Source of the DNA: Magnetospirillum sp. XM-1
GTDB taxonomy: Bacteria > Pseudomonadota > Alphaproteobacteria > Rhodospirillales > Magnetospirillaceae
Assembly: GCF_001511835.1 (NCBI RefSeq)
Contig: NZ_LN997848.1
Span: 62,001-126,000, forward strand
Direction: 5' to 3'
DNA: 64,000 nt
In this document: one piece after another, positions 43,733 to 53,094 of the stretch
Layout: each line of letters starts with the position of its first letter
How positions within the stretch are numbered: position 1 is the stretch's first letter
Translations under genes and position numbers: made by a program
Notes under the pieces: model-generated
Seen by the model: the letters and a program-made list of their open reading frames with translations, nothing else
What the model was told of the DNA's origin: nothing
Database searches by the model: none

Positions 43733-45451
43733 TCACACCTCGCGGATGCCGTTCAGGAAGCGGTCCACCTCGGCGCGCAGCGTCATGGCCTGGCGCTGCA
43801 GGGTTTCCACCGCCCCCAGCACGTCCTTGGCCGCCTGGTCGGTCTCGTGGATGGTCTGGGTCACCGCGTTGATGTTGTCGTAGACATAGCGGGTGCCCGA
43901 AGCGGCGTGGTCGATGTTGCGGGCGATCTCCTGGGTGGCGGCGCCCTGCTCCTCGATGGCCGAGGCGATGGCGGTGGTGATGCCGTCCATGGAGGAAATG
44001 GTGGTGTTGATGCCGCGAATGGCGCGGACCGTCTTGTCGGTTTCCTTCTGGATGGTGCCGATCTGGGACGCGATGTCCTCGGTGGCGCCCACCGTCTGCC
44101 GGGCCAGGTTCTTCACTTCCGAGGCCACCACGTTGAAGCCCTTGCCCGCCTCGCCGGCCCGGGCCGCCTCGACGGTGGCGTTCAAGGCCAGCAGATTGGT
44201 CTGTTCCGCGATGCCGGTGATCATCTCGACGATCTCGCCGATCTTGTCGGCGGCGCCGGCAAGGCCCTGCACCCTGGTGTTGACCGAATCCGCCTCCTTG
44301 GTGGCGGAGACCGCCACCTGATTGGACATCCCCACCTGCTGGGCGATCTCGCTGATGGAAGACGACAGTTCCTCGGCGGCGGCGGCCACGGTGCTGACGT
44401 TCTGATTGGCCTCGCTGGCCTGGCGGGCGGCGGAACCCGCCTTTTCCAACGCCTGGTCGGCGGACTCCACCATGCTGCGCGCCGTCTGGATCATCTGCTG
44501 CGCCGAGGCCGACACGGAATCCAGCACGGCGGTCACCGCCTGGTCGAAGGCGGCGATCAGCCCCTCCAGCCGGTGCATGCGCTGTTCGCGCACCGCGGCG
44601 GCCGTCTGGGCCTCGGCCTCCATCTTCTGCTTGGCGATGGTGTTGTCCTTGAAGACCTGGACAGCCCGGGCGATGTCGCCCACCTCGTCCTGGCGATCCA
44701 GCGCCGGCACGGCGATGGAGACGTCGCCACGGGCCAGCTTTTCCATGCGGACGGTCATGTCCTCGATGGGGTCGGCGATGATGCGCTTCAAGATGAGGCG
44801 CACGCCGAACACGGCCAGGACGGTGGCGACGATGCCGCCCACCACCAGCCAGGTCAGGACCTGGTGAAGACGCGCCTCGGATTCGGTGGTGGACAGCGAC
44901 GACGACAGCACGGCGATGACGTCGCCGTCATTCATGCCCATGCCGCCATGACAGGAATGACAGACCTCTTCCTTGGCGCCCTCGGTGACGCCCAGCACGA
45001 TGGGCAGGGAATAGCGGTAGAAGCCGCCCTCGAACCGTCCGACCGGCACCTTGCTCTCAAACGCCTGGCGGTCGACGTCGTCCCTGGGCAGCTTGGCCGG
45101 CTTGTCGGGCTCGGCGTCCTTCATATAGGCGGCCACCTGGGGCCCCCAGGCGCTCCACACCTTGCCGGGATAGTGGATGTTGCGGGAGTCGAACCAGTTG
45201 TTGAAGACGGCGATGCCGATGTTGTCGCCGTCTTCGGGCCGCTTCGCCATCACGTTCTGGATAAGCGCGTGCAGCGAGGTCATCTCGTTGGCCGAGAGCT
45301 GCTGCAGCTGGCGCTCCATTTCGGCGCGCTCGAACCTTGCGATGGTGAGGACGACACCGGCGATCAGGATAACGACGCCGACACCGACAATGAGCATGAA
45401 GCGGCTGGACAGCCGCAGATTCTGCCACGCGTGCGACACGGAAACTCCCAT
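43733..45451 (-). CDS. chemotaxis receptor with a c-type haem-binding periplasmic domain
   Basis: 572 residues. TM1 (FMLIVGVGVVILIAGVVLTIA), a periplasmic domain with CHSCH at 164-168 (covalent haem c motif) in EGAKEEVCHSCHGGMGMNDGD, TM2 (VLTWLVVGGIVATVLAVFGV), HAMP, and a complete signalling domain (MITGIAEQTNLLALNATVEAARAGEAGKGFNVVASEVKNLARQT). The periplasmic part resembles the Tll0287-like/DUF3365 haem domain, so it probably senses redox state, oxygen or NO. Confidence 0.93.
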   Translation of the reverse strand: MGVSVSHAWQNLRLSSRFMLIVGVGVVILIAGVVLTIARFERAEMERQLQQLSANEMTSLHALIQNVMAKRPEDGDNIGIAVFNNWFDSRNIHYPGKVWSAWGPQVAAYMKDAEPDKPAKLPRDDVDRQAFESKVPVGRFEGGFYRYSLPIVLGVTEGAKEEVCHSCHGGMGMNDGDVIAVLSSSLSTTESEARLHQVLTWLVVGGIVATVLAVFGVRLILKRIIADPIEDMTVRMEKLARGDVSIAVPALDRQDEVGDIARAVQVFKDNTIAKQKMEAEAQTAAAVREQRMHRLEGLIAAFDQAVTAVLDSVSASAQQMIQTARSMVESADQALEKAGSAARQASEANQNVSTVAAAAEELSSSISEIAQQVGMSNQVAVSATKEADSVNTRVQGLAGAADKIGEIVEMITGIAEQTNLLALNATVEAARAGEAGKGFNVVASEVKNLARQTVGATEDIASQIGTIQKETDKTVRAIRGINTTISSMDGITTAIASAIEEQGAATQEIARNIDHAASGTRYVYDNINAVTQTIHETDQAAKDVLGAVETLQRQAMTLRAEVDRFLNGIREV

Positions 45452-45591
45452 CCGTTCAAGCGCGGCCGGCCCAACCCGGTCGCAACGCCCATCCCTGTTC
45501 CCCAGCGGAGACTATTACGAAAGCCCGGACTTGAAAATACCGGGTTTTGACGTTCCGCAAGGAAAATGGCCGGCGCTGCGACCGGAAATTA

Positions 45592-46464
45592 TTAAGAGCG
45601 GACCAATGCGTCATAATCCGTAATCAATTGACGCGTAATATCGCCGGGCGTGAAGGTATAGGTCCCGATCTCGCGGACCGGGGTCACCTCGGCGGCGGTG
45701 CCGGTGAGGAAGCATTCGGACGCCTTGGCCATGTCCTCGGGGAAAATGGCCCGTTCGACCACCTTGATGCCGCGCTTCTTGGCCAGGTCGATCACCGTCT
45801 GGCGGGTGATGCCGTTCAAGAAGCAATCGGGCGTCGGCGTGTGCAGTTCATCACCGAACACGAAGAAGATATTGGCGCCGGTGGCCTCGGCGACTTGGCC
45901 GCGCCAGTCGAGCATCAGCGAATCCTCGTAGCCGTCGCCCTCGGCCTTGTGCTTGCTCATGGTGCAGATCATGTAGAGGCCCGCCGCCTTGGACGCGGTG
46001 GGCGCCGTCTCGGGGTGGGGGCGCTTCCAGGTGGAGATGTTGAGGCGGATGCCCTTCATGCGGGCCTCCGGGCTCCAGTAGCTGGGCCAGGACCAGGTGG
46101 CCACCGCGAAGCGGATCTTGGTGGACTGGGCGGCGACGCCCATCATCTCCGAGCCGCGCCACGCCACCGGGCGGACATAGCCGTCGACGATGTTGTTGGC
46201 CTTGACGGTGGCCATGGTGGCGGCGTCGATCTCGTCCGCCGTCCACGGCACCTCGAAGCCGAGAATGCGACCCGAATCGATCAGGCGCTGCGAATGCTCG
46301 CGCAGCTTGAACACCTTGCCACCATACACTCGCTCGCCTTCGAACACGCAGGATCCGTAATGCAGGCCATGAGTCAGCACGTGGATCTTGGCGTCACGCC
46401 AGGGAACCAGCTTGCCGTCGAGCCAGAGAAAGCCGTCGCGGTCGTCGAAGGGGAGGACTGACAT
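45592..46464 (-). CDS. ilvE: branched-chain amino acid aminotransferase
   Basis: 290 residues from ATG 46464. Class IV PLP fold: HGLHYGSCVFEGERVY, RPVAWRGSEMMGV, Lys in TASKAAGLYMICTMSK, EATGANIFFVFGDELHTPTPDCFLNGITRQTVI. Makes leucine, isoleucine and valine from keto acids. Divergent from a MarR-type gene. Confidence 0.94.
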   Translation of the reverse strand: MSVLPFDDRDGFLWLDGKLVPWRDAKIHVLTHGLHYGSCVFEGERVYGGKVFKLREHSQRLIDSGRILGFEVPWTADEIDAATMATVKANNIVDGYVRPVAWRGSEMMGVAAQSTKIRFAVATWSWPSYWSPEARMKGIRLNISTWKRPHPETAPTASKAAGLYMICTMSKHKAEGDGYEDSLMLDWRGQVAEATGANIFFVFGDELHTPTPDCFLNGITRQTVIDLAKKRGIKVVERAIFPEDMAKASECFLTGTAAEVTPVREIGTYTFTPGDITRQLITDYDALVRS

Positions 46465-46532
46465 GGTCGTTCCGTTCCAATAAGAAGGTGGCAGGGACGC
46501 TGGAGGTTGGAAAATTACCAATCTCTCTTGCA

Positions 46533-46578
46533 TGACGTAACATTTATAGGTCATATATGTCAACATGACTGACGTAAC
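46533..46578. promoter_or_regulatory. operator region between ilvE and marR-like gene
   Basis: Direct repeats TGACGTAAC (46533-46541, 46570-46578) enclose an inverted pair GTCAT/ATGAC (46550-46554, 46565-46569). Likely binding region of the MarR-type protein. Confidence 0.5.
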
Positions 46579-46584
46579 CACGCC

Positions 46585-47091
46585 ATGAGCGACATCAAGA
46601 CCGGCATCAACCCGCTGTTCCTGCGAGAGGAGGAACTGCGCCAGGGGATCGAGCTGCTGTTCTTCGCCTATCGCGACTTCACCGCCGAGCCCGACGCCAT
46701 CCTGGGCGAGTACGGATTCGGCCGGGCCCATCATCGCGTCATCTACTTCGTCGGCCGCCATCCCGGCATCACGGTCAGCGACCTTCTCGAGATCCTGCGC
46801 ATCACCAAGCAGAGCCTGTCGCGCGTGCTGGGCCAGCTGATCACCGAGAAGTTCATCGTCCAGCGTCCGGGCGTGCGCGACCGCCGCCAGCGCCTGCTGG
46901 AGCTGACGGAAAAGGGCGTCGAGCTGGAGCGCCTGCTGACCGAGCGTCAGCGGGCCCGCATCGCCCGGGCCTACCGCGAGGCCGGGGCCGAGGCGGTGGA
47001 GGGCTTCCGCAAGGTGATGCTGGGGCTGGTGGACGAAGGCGACCGAGGCCGCTTCCCCGCCCGCACCGTCGGACTGCGCCGGGGGGCCTAA
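46585..47091 (+). CDS. MarR-family transcription regulator
   Basis: 168 residues. Winged helix: GRAHHRVIYFVGRHPGITVSDLLEILRITKQSLSRVLGQLITEKFIVQRPGVRDRRQRLLELTEKG. Probably controls ilvE or the downstream two-component genes. Ends 3 nt before the next start. Confidence 0.9.
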   Translation: MSDIKTGINPLFLREEELRQGIELLFFAYRDFTAEPDAILGEYGFGRAHHRVIYFVGRHPGITVSDLLEILRITKQSLSRVLGQLITEKFIVQRPGVRDRRQRLLELTEKGVELERLLTERQRARIARAYREAGAEAVEGFRKVMLGLVDEGDRGRFPARTVGLRRGA

Positions 47092-47094
47092 GCG

Positions 47095-47778
47095 GTGGAA
47101 GACGCCCACATCCTGGTGGTGGACGACGACCGGCGCCTGCGGGAATTGCTGCGCAAGTATCTGGCCGACAACGGCTATCTGGTGGCCGCCGCCGCCGATG
47201 CCGCCGAAGCGCGCCAGTGCATGGCCGGCCTGGCCTTCGACCTGATGGTCCTCGACGTCATGATGCCGGGCGAGGACGGCATGGCGCTGACCCGGTCGCT
47301 GCGCGCCGAGGGCCGCACCCTGCCCATCCTGCTGCTGACCGCCAGGGGCGAGGTGGACGACCGCATCAAGGGCCTGGAGGCCGGCGCCGACGACTACCTG
47401 TCCAAGCCGTTCGAGCCCCGCGAACTGCTGCTGCGCGTGGCCTCCATCCTGCGCCGCGCCCCGCGCGAGGAGCCCGAAGCCGCCCGCGAATTGCGGCTGG
47501 GCGCCTTTGTCTGGAACATGGACCGCGCCGAACTGCGCCAGGACGACCAGCCGGTCCACCTGACCCAGGCCGAACGCGACCTGCTGGCCATCCTGGCCGA
47601 GGTGGCGGGCCAGGGCGTGTCGCGCGACGATCTGGCGGCCAGGACCGGCAACTCGGCCAATCCCCGCACCGTCGACGTCCAGGTGACGCGGCTGCGCAAG
47701 AAGATCGAGGACGACCCCAAGATGCCGCGCTATCTTCAGACGGTGCGCGGCATGGGCTACATGCTGCGCCCCGACTGA
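47095..47778 (+). CDS. OmpR-family response regulator
   Basis: 227 residues from GTG 47095. Receiver (VVDDDRRLR, LMVLDVMMPGEDG with phospho-Asp, LSKPFEPREL) and winged-helix DNA-binding domain (RTVDVQVTRLRKKIEDDPKMPRYLQTVRGMGYML). Works with the kinase encoded 11 nt later. Confidence 0.94.
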   Translation: MEDAHILVVDDDRRLRELLRKYLADNGYLVAAAADAAEARQCMAGLAFDLMVLDVMMPGEDGMALTRSLRAEGRTLPILLLTARGEVDDRIKGLEAGADDYLSKPFEPRELLLRVASILRRAPREEPEAARELRLGAFVWNMDRAELRQDDQPVHLTQAERDLLAILAEVAGQGVSRDDLAARTGNSANPRTVDVQVTRLRKKIEDDPKMPRYLQTVRGMGYMLRPD

Positions 47779-47789
47779 GGATTCGCTCC

Positions 47790-49115
47790 ATGACCCACAT
47801 GGGTCTTCTTCTGAAACGCCTAGCCCCCCAGGGCCTGCTGGGGCGTTCGCTGCTGATCATCATCCTGCCGCTGGTGATGCTGCAGCTGGTCTCCACCTAC
47901 GTGTTCTACGGCAGCCACTGGGAATCGGTGGCCAAGCGCCTGGCCAAGGGGCTGGCCGGCGACATCGGCTCGATCATCGAATCCATGCGCGCCTTCCCCG
48001 GCGAGGACGAGCGGAGCGTCATCCTGGCCGTGGCCGCCAGCCGGATGGAGCTGGACGCCCGCTTCCAGCCCGGCGCCATCCTGCCCAACCAGCCGGACGC
48101 CGCCCCCTCCGGCCTGTTGGAGCGCGCCCTGACCGAGGCCATGGAGGAACGCGTCCAGCGTCCCTTCCGCATCGACACCGAGACCCTGGAGCGCGAGGTG
48201 GTGATCCGCATCCAGCTGTCCGACGGCATGCTGGAGATCTTCGCCCCCAAGAAGCGCCTGTTCTCGTCCACCACCTATGTCTTCATCCTGTGGATGCTGG
48301 GCACCGCCATGCTGCTGTTCGGCATCGCCACGGTGTTCATGCGCAACCAGGTGCGCAGCGTGCGCAAGCTGGCCCTGGCCGCCGACCGCTTCGGCAAGGG
48401 CCAGGACGTGGGCGACTTCAAGCCGGAGGGTGCCCGCGAGGTGCGCCAGGCGGCCCAGGCCTTCAACCTGATGAAAAGCCGCATCCAGCGCCAGATCCAG
48501 CAGCGCACCGAGATGCTGGCCGGGGTGTCCCATGACTTGAGGACGCCGCTCACCCGCATGAAGCTGCAACTGGCCATCATGGGCGACATGGACGGACGCG
48601 CCGAGCTGGAGGAAGACATCGCCGAGATGGAGCGCATGGTCGAGGGCTATCTGGCCTTCGCCCGCGGCGAGGGCAGCGAGCAGCCGGAACCCACCGACCT
48701 GCCGGGGCTGGTGGACGAGGTGGTCTCGCGCTTCCGCCGCCAGGGCGCCGTCATCGACCTCCACCATGAAGGCGAGATCGTCATGCCGCTGCGCCCCGAT
48801 TCCCTGTCCCGCGCCCTGGGTAATCTGATCGGCAACGCCATCCGCTACGGCGGCCATGTCTGGGTCCGGGTGGGATTGCGCGGCGAGGTGGCGGAGGTTC
48901 TGGTCGACGACGACGGCCCCGGCATCCCCGCCGACCGGCGCGAAGAGGTGTTCAAGCCGTTCACCCGCCTGGAATCCTCGCGCAATTCCGGAACCGGCGG
49001 CGTCGGGCTGGGGTTGACCATCGCCCGTGACATCGTGCGCACCCATGGCGGCGACGTGGTCCTCGAGGACTCGCCGCTCGGTGGTTTGCGGGCGCGCGTG
49101 CGGCTGCCGCTGTGA
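47790..49115 (+). CDS. EnvZ-like sensor histidine kinase
   Basis: 441 residues from ATG 47790. Two TM helices (LLIIILPLVMLQLVSTYVFY; YVFILWMLGTAMLLFGIATVF), HAMP, H box (EMLAGVSHDLRTPLTRMKLQL), N box (RALGNLIGNAIRYG) and G boxes (DDDGPGIP, GGVGLGLTIARDI). Cognate of the OmpR-like regulator upstream. Confidence 0.94.
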   Translation: MTHMGLLLKRLAPQGLLGRSLLIIILPLVMLQLVSTYVFYGSHWESVAKRLAKGLAGDIGSIIESMRAFPGEDERSVILAVAASRMELDARFQPGAILPNQPDAAPSGLLERALTEAMEERVQRPFRIDTETLEREVVIRIQLSDGMLEIFAPKKRLFSSTTYVFILWMLGTAMLLFGIATVFMRNQVRSVRKLALAADRFGKGQDVGDFKPEGAREVRQAAQAFNLMKSRIQRQIQQRTEMLAGVSHDLRTPLTRMKLQLAIMGDMDGRAELEEDIAEMERMVEGYLAFARGEGSEQPEPTDLPGLVDEVVSRFRRQGAVIDLHHEGEIVMPLRPDSLSRALGNLIGNAIRYGGHVWVRVGLRGEVAEVLVDDDGPGIPADRREEVFKPFTRLESSRNSGTGGVGLGLTIARDIVRTHGGDVVLEDSPLGGLRARVRLPL

Positions 49116-49150
49116 TAGAGTCCGGCGGCGCGTTGAAGGGGAAGCGAAGC

Positions 49151-49774
49151 ATGCGGACGGTGCTGGTGGGAAACATCAAGGGAGGCTGCGGCAAGACCAC
49201 GCTGGCCACCCATATCGCCGCCGCCTTCGCGGGCCAGGGGCTGGCCACCGCCATCGGCGATTGCGACCGCCAGCGCTCCAGCCTGAACTGGCTGCGCCGC
49301 CGCCCCGCCACCTTGCCCGCCATCATCGGCCTGGACTGGTCCAAGGACGTGGGCTCGCCGCCCAAGGGGCTGCAGCGGCTGGTGATCGACGCGCCCGCCG
49401 CCATGCACCACAAGGACGTCGAGGACCTGATCGATATTTCCGAGGTCGTCGTCGTGCCCGTCCTGCCCGGCGCCTTCGACGAGGACGCCACCGCCCATTT
49501 CCTCGAGCGGCTCGCCAAGGTCAAGGCGGTGCGCAAGAACAAACGGGTGGTCGCCGTGGTCGGCAACCGGCTGCGGCCGGGCACCAAGGCCAGCGACCAT
49601 TTGGACGGCTTCTTCGGCGGGCTGGGCTTTCCCGTGGTGGCCCGCCTGCGCGACAGCCAGATCTACACCGCCGTCGCCGCCGCCGGCGCGACGGTGCTGG
49701 AAGCCGGCGACCGCCGCGCCAAATCCTATGCCGCCGAATGGGCACCGCTGCTGGCGCTGATCGAAAAGGGCTGA
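49151..49774 (+). CDS. ParA-like P-loop ATPase
   Basis: 207 residues from ATG 49151. Deviant Walker A NIKGGCGKTT, Asp-rich region GDCDRQRSSLNWL, and VIDAPAA. Shorter than chromosomal ParA and without a ParB partner, it may position a cell-surface or chemotaxis complex. Confidence 0.88.
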   Translation: MRTVLVGNIKGGCGKTTLATHIAAAFAGQGLATAIGDCDRQRSSLNWLRRRPATLPAIIGLDWSKDVGSPPKGLQRLVIDAPAAMHHKDVEDLIDISEVVVVPVLPGAFDEDATAHFLERLAKVKAVRKNKRVVAVVGNRLRPGTKASDHLDGFFGGLGFPVVARLRDSQIYTAVAAAGATVLEAGDRRAKSYAAEWAPLLALIEKG

Positions 49775-49879
49775 GCTCGGAAAGCCACCGCTGCGCCTCA
49801 CTCGCACTTTCACCATTTCCCTCCCTCCCCGTTTCTGCGCTAAGCTTGCCGCGATAGGTAGAATGACGGAGCGCGGCGC

Positions 49880-51613
49880 GTGCAGTCCGAGGCGGCCCAG
49901 CCGATCCCCATGGCAGAATCCAGCCGCCCGACGTCTCGCCGAATCCGTCTCCTGATGGTCACGCTGGTCGGCGCCGCCATGGCCATGCTGGCGGGCGGCT
50001 GTCTCTTCTGGATCGTGGCGATGCGGAGCGAGGCTCTGTCCGACGCCGACACCAGTCTTCGCCATACCGCCCATCTGCTGGCGGAAACCGCCGCCACCAA
50101 CTTCCTGGCCATCGACAAGGTTCTGCTCGGCACCAGCGAGGTGGCGGCGCGGCAGGACCGGATCGACGCCCTGCTGCCTTTTCTCCGGCGGCAATTGGCG
50201 GAAACGCCGGTGGCCCGCGCCCTGCTGGTCATCGGGCCCGACGGCATGTCCCGGGCGGCCACCAATCTGCCCGATCCCTACAAGCCGGTGGATCTGTCCG
50301 ACCGCCCCTATTTCCGCCATCACCAGGACGCCTCGGCCTCGGCCCTGTTCGTCAGCGGCGTGATCCAAAGCCGCAACGACAACCGCTGGATCATGGTGCT
50401 GAGCCGCAAGATCGAGACCCCGGACGGTGCATTTGCCGGGGTGGTGGCCGCCACCATCAACCTCGAGCACCTGTCCACCGTCATCAAGGCGGCGGCCCGC
50501 ACCGCAACCGATACCGCCCTGCTGGTGATGCCGGACGGCACCATCCTGGCCCGCACCCCCGACCACGAACGCTTCGCCGGCCAGTCCCTGGCGGCAAGCC
50601 CGGACTTCAAGCGGATCAAGACCCAGCCTTCGGGAGGCGGCGACACGGTCTCGCCCCTGGACGGGCGCAACCGGCTTTACGCCTTCCACGCCGCGCTCCA
50701 CCATCCGGTGATCGCCATCGCCTCCTCGGACCGGAGCGCCGTCCTGAAGGACTGGCGGCGGCACAGCTTTCTGATCGCCATGGCGGCCCTGCTGATCGGA
50801 ACCGTGATCGCCACCCTGACCCTGCTGCTGATCCGGCAGTTGGAGCGCATGGACGCCACCTTGGAGGAACTGGCCCGCTCGCGCCTCGCCGCCGATGCCG
50901 CCAGCCACGCCAAGTCGGCCTTCCTGGCCAATATGAGCCACGAACTCAGGACGCCGCTCAACGCCATCATCGGCTTTTCCGACGCGCTGATCGCCGGCTT
51001 TCCCGACCATTCCTGCCGGACCCGCTGCCACGATTATCTCGGGCATGTGCAGAGTTCCGGCCACCTGCTGCTGGCCCTGATCAACGACGTCCTCGACCTG
51101 TCCAAGATCGAGGCGGGGCGGATGGAAATCGACGCAATCCCCACCGCCATCATGCCGCTGGTCAGGGAATGCGGCGAAATCGTCCGGATGCGGTCGGAAC
51201 ACAAGGGCGTCATGCTGACCGTCACCGGTCTCGACCGCGACCTGATGGCCATGGCCGATCCGCGCCGGCTGCGTCAGATTCTTCTCAATCTGCTGTCCAA
51301 CGCCGTCAAGTTCACGCCCGAAGGCGGGCGGATCATCCTGGAAGCCGACAGCGACGACCGCCAGCTGTTCCTGACGGTCAGCGACACGGGAGCCGGCATG
51401 ACCGCCGAGGAAATCGCCGTGGCCCTCACTCCGTTCGGGCAGAACCCGTCCGAGGTGGCCAAGGCCGAGGCCGGAACCGGCCTGGGGCTGCCGCTTTCCA
51501 AGCGGCTGGCGGAGATGCACGGCGGCTCGCTGTCGGTGTCCAGCATTCCCGGACGCGGCACCACCGTCACCGTGGCCATCCCGCTGTCGCAGCCCCCCGT
51601 TCCCAAAACGTAA
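49880..51613 (+). CDS. membrane histidine kinase with dCache-like sensor
   Basis: 577 residues (GTG 49880; ATG 49910 possible). TM1 (LLMVTLVGAAMAMLAGGCLFWIVAM), a periplasmic domain with RPYFRHHQDASASALFVSG and ATINLEHLSTVI typical of dCache, TM2 (SFLIAMAALLIGTVIATLTLLLI), H box (LANMSHELRTPLNAIIGFSDALI), N box and G boxes. No receiver domain; its regulator is not adjacent. Confidence 0.92.
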   Translation: MQSEAAQPIPMAESSRPTSRRIRLLMVTLVGAAMAMLAGGCLFWIVAMRSEALSDADTSLRHTAHLLAETAATNFLAIDKVLLGTSEVAARQDRIDALLPFLRRQLAETPVARALLVIGPDGMSRAATNLPDPYKPVDLSDRPYFRHHQDASASALFVSGVIQSRNDNRWIMVLSRKIETPDGAFAGVVAATINLEHLSTVIKAAARTATDTALLVMPDGTILARTPDHERFAGQSLAASPDFKRIKTQPSGGGDTVSPLDGRNRLYAFHAALHHPVIAIASSDRSAVLKDWRRHSFLIAMAALLIGTVIATLTLLLIRQLERMDATLEELARSRLAADAASHAKSAFLANMSHELRTPLNAIIGFSDALIAGFPDHSCRTRCHDYLGHVQSSGHLLLALINDVLDLSKIEAGRMEIDAIPTAIMPLVRECGEIVRMRSEHKGVMLTVTGLDRDLMAMADPRRLRQILLNLLSNAVKFTPEGGRIILEADSDDRQLFLTVSDTGAGMTAEEIAVALTPFGQNPSEVAKAEAGTGLGLPLSKRLAEMHGGSLSVSSIPGRGTTVTVAIPLSQPPVPKT

Positions 51614-51670
51614 CGGCCGCCCCCTTGCGGGAGCGGCCGTCGTCGCATCCGTTCCGATTCCGCGGAAGGA

Positions 51671-52108
51671 TTACTTCTTGCCGGCCTTGGCGAAGACCTC
51701 GCGGGCCTCGTCCAGGCTCTGGGTGAAGCGCTTGTTCAGCAGGTCGAACGCCTCGGAATTGGCCTTGGCGATCATCTCGGCCAGCTCGCGGGCATTGGCC
51801 AGGGCGCGCTCGAAGGCGTCCTTGGCGAACTCGGCCTGCTTGGCGGCCTTGTCCTGGGCGGTGCCGGGCTCGGCGAAGTCCTTGGAGACCTGGGCGACCT
51901 CGTCCATGGTCTGGCGCAGGATCTCGACCTGACGCTTCACGACGTTCTGCAGGCCCTCAAAGGCCAGCTTGTTCGCCTGGGTCAAGGCCTCGATGTTCTT
52001 GCGCTGATTGGCGACGATGGTCTCGACGTCCACGCCGGGAACCTTGAAGTCGCCCAGATACTTGGCGACGTCGAAATCGAAGAACTGCTCAGTCTGCTTG
52101 CCGGCCAT
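51671..52108 (-). CDS. phaP: phasin family protein
   Basis: 145 residues from ATG 52108. Amphipathic helical protein (NIEALTQANKLAFEGLQNVVKRQVEILRQTMDEV) of the Phasin_2 type that coats polyhydroxyalkanoate granules. C-terminal Lys-rich tail. Confidence 0.88.
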   Translation of the reverse strand: MAGKQTEQFFDFDVAKYLGDFKVPGVDVETIVANQRKNIEALTQANKLAFEGLQNVVKRQVEILRQTMDEVAQVSKDFAEPGTAQDKAAKQAEFAKDAFERALANARELAEMIAKANSEAFDLLNKRFTQSLDEAREVFAKAGKK

Positions 52109-52240
52109 GATGAAATCTCCAACCCGGTTTTTTATGTTGCGGTGCAGCGAACATAATCGCGACAACGCTTTCGAGTCAAACGGAGTCACATCCGACTGAC
52201 AGCCTATCGTAAAAATACCTAGGTTGCGAAAATGGTATGG

Positions 52241-53032
52241 CTAGCCCGCCAGCTCCCGCCCACGGCGAGTGGCGGCGGCCACCGCCTCGGTCATCAGGCT
52301 GGGGATTCCGTGGCTGTCGGCCATCAGCACCGCCAGGGCCGCCGCCGTGGTGCCGCCCGGCGAGGTGACGTTCTTGCGCAATTGCGCGGCGCTTTCCGGC
52401 GACAGGCGCAGCAATTCCCCGGCCCCGGCCACGGTGGCCCGCGCCAGCCGTTCGGCCAGATCGGCCGGCAGCCCCTGGGCCAGCCCGGCGGCCTCCATGG
52501 CCTCGGCCAGCAGGAAGATGTAGGCGGGGCCCGAACCGGACACGGCGGTGACCACGTCCATCAGGCTTTCGTCCTCGACCCAGCCCACCTCGCCCACCGC
52601 TTCCAGCAGCGACTGGCAGAGGTCGCGCGCCGCCGCCGGCACCGCGGTTTCGGCGCAGCAGACCGTGATGCCGCGCCGCACCGCCGCCGGCGTGTTGGGC
52701 ATGGCCCGCACGATGGCGGCTCCGGCTCCCAGGCGCTCCCGGAAGAAGGCGATGGTCTTGCCGGCGGCGATGGACAGGAAGACCGCCGAGCCGAAGCGGG
52801 CATAGGGCGGCACCACCTCGGCCATGACCTGGGGCTTGACCGCGAAGATCACCACGTCGGGGATGAAATCGGAGGGAATGGCGGCATCGGAGGTCACCAC
52901 CCGCACCGCCCCCAGATCGGGCGCGGAAGGCTCGACCACCACCACGTCGGCGGCTTCGATGCCACGCTCGAGCCAGCCGGCCAGCATGGCCGAGCCCATC
53001 TTGCCGCAGCCCGCCAACAGAATCTTGGTCAT
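52241..53032 (-). CDS. proC: pyrroline-5-carboxylate reductase
   Basis: 263 residues from ATG 53032. NAD(P)-binding LLAGCGKMGSAMLAGWL, FAVKPQVM, RAMPNTPAAVRRGITV, and the C-terminal signature SGSGPAYIFLLAEAMEAAG…TSPGGTTAAAL. Last step of proline synthesis. Confidence 0.95.
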   Translation of the reverse strand: MTKILLAGCGKMGSAMLAGWLERGIEAADVVVVEPSAPDLGAVRVVTSDAAIPSDFIPDVVIFAVKPQVMAEVVPPYARFGSAVFLSIAAGKTIAFFRERLGAGAAIVRAMPNTPAAVRRGITVCCAETAVPAAARDLCQSLLEAVGEVGWVEDESLMDVVTAVSGSGPAYIFLLAEAMEAAGLAQGLPADLAERLARATVAGAGELLRLSPESAAQLRKNVTSPGGTTAAALAVLMADSHGIPSLMTEAVAAATRRGRELAG

Positions 53033-53094
53033 GGGAAGTACTCCGTGCCCCGGTCCATCAAGGGGACCGGCATGGCACGGGGAGCCGAGCGAAG

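Noticed and set aside
45592..47559. A 655-codon minus-strand frame running through ilvE and the MarR-like gene
   Set aside because: Only the ilvE part (45592-46464) is real; the rest is antisense to marR and the response regulator and has shadow composition.
47217..47789. Extension of the sensor kinase frame upstream into the OmpR-like gene
   Set aside because: ATG 47790 starts the membrane helix; the upstream part overlaps the regulator in another frame.
48845..51520. An 891-codon minus-strand frame opposite the kinases and ParA-like gene
   Set aside because: It is the antisense of well-supported genes in GC-rich DNA; its His/Gly/Gln-rich product is typical of shadow frames.
51613..51640. 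Terminator after the histidine kinase
   Set aside because: ACGGCCGC/GCGGCCGT forms a hairpin, but there is no T tract, so the call is too weak to list.
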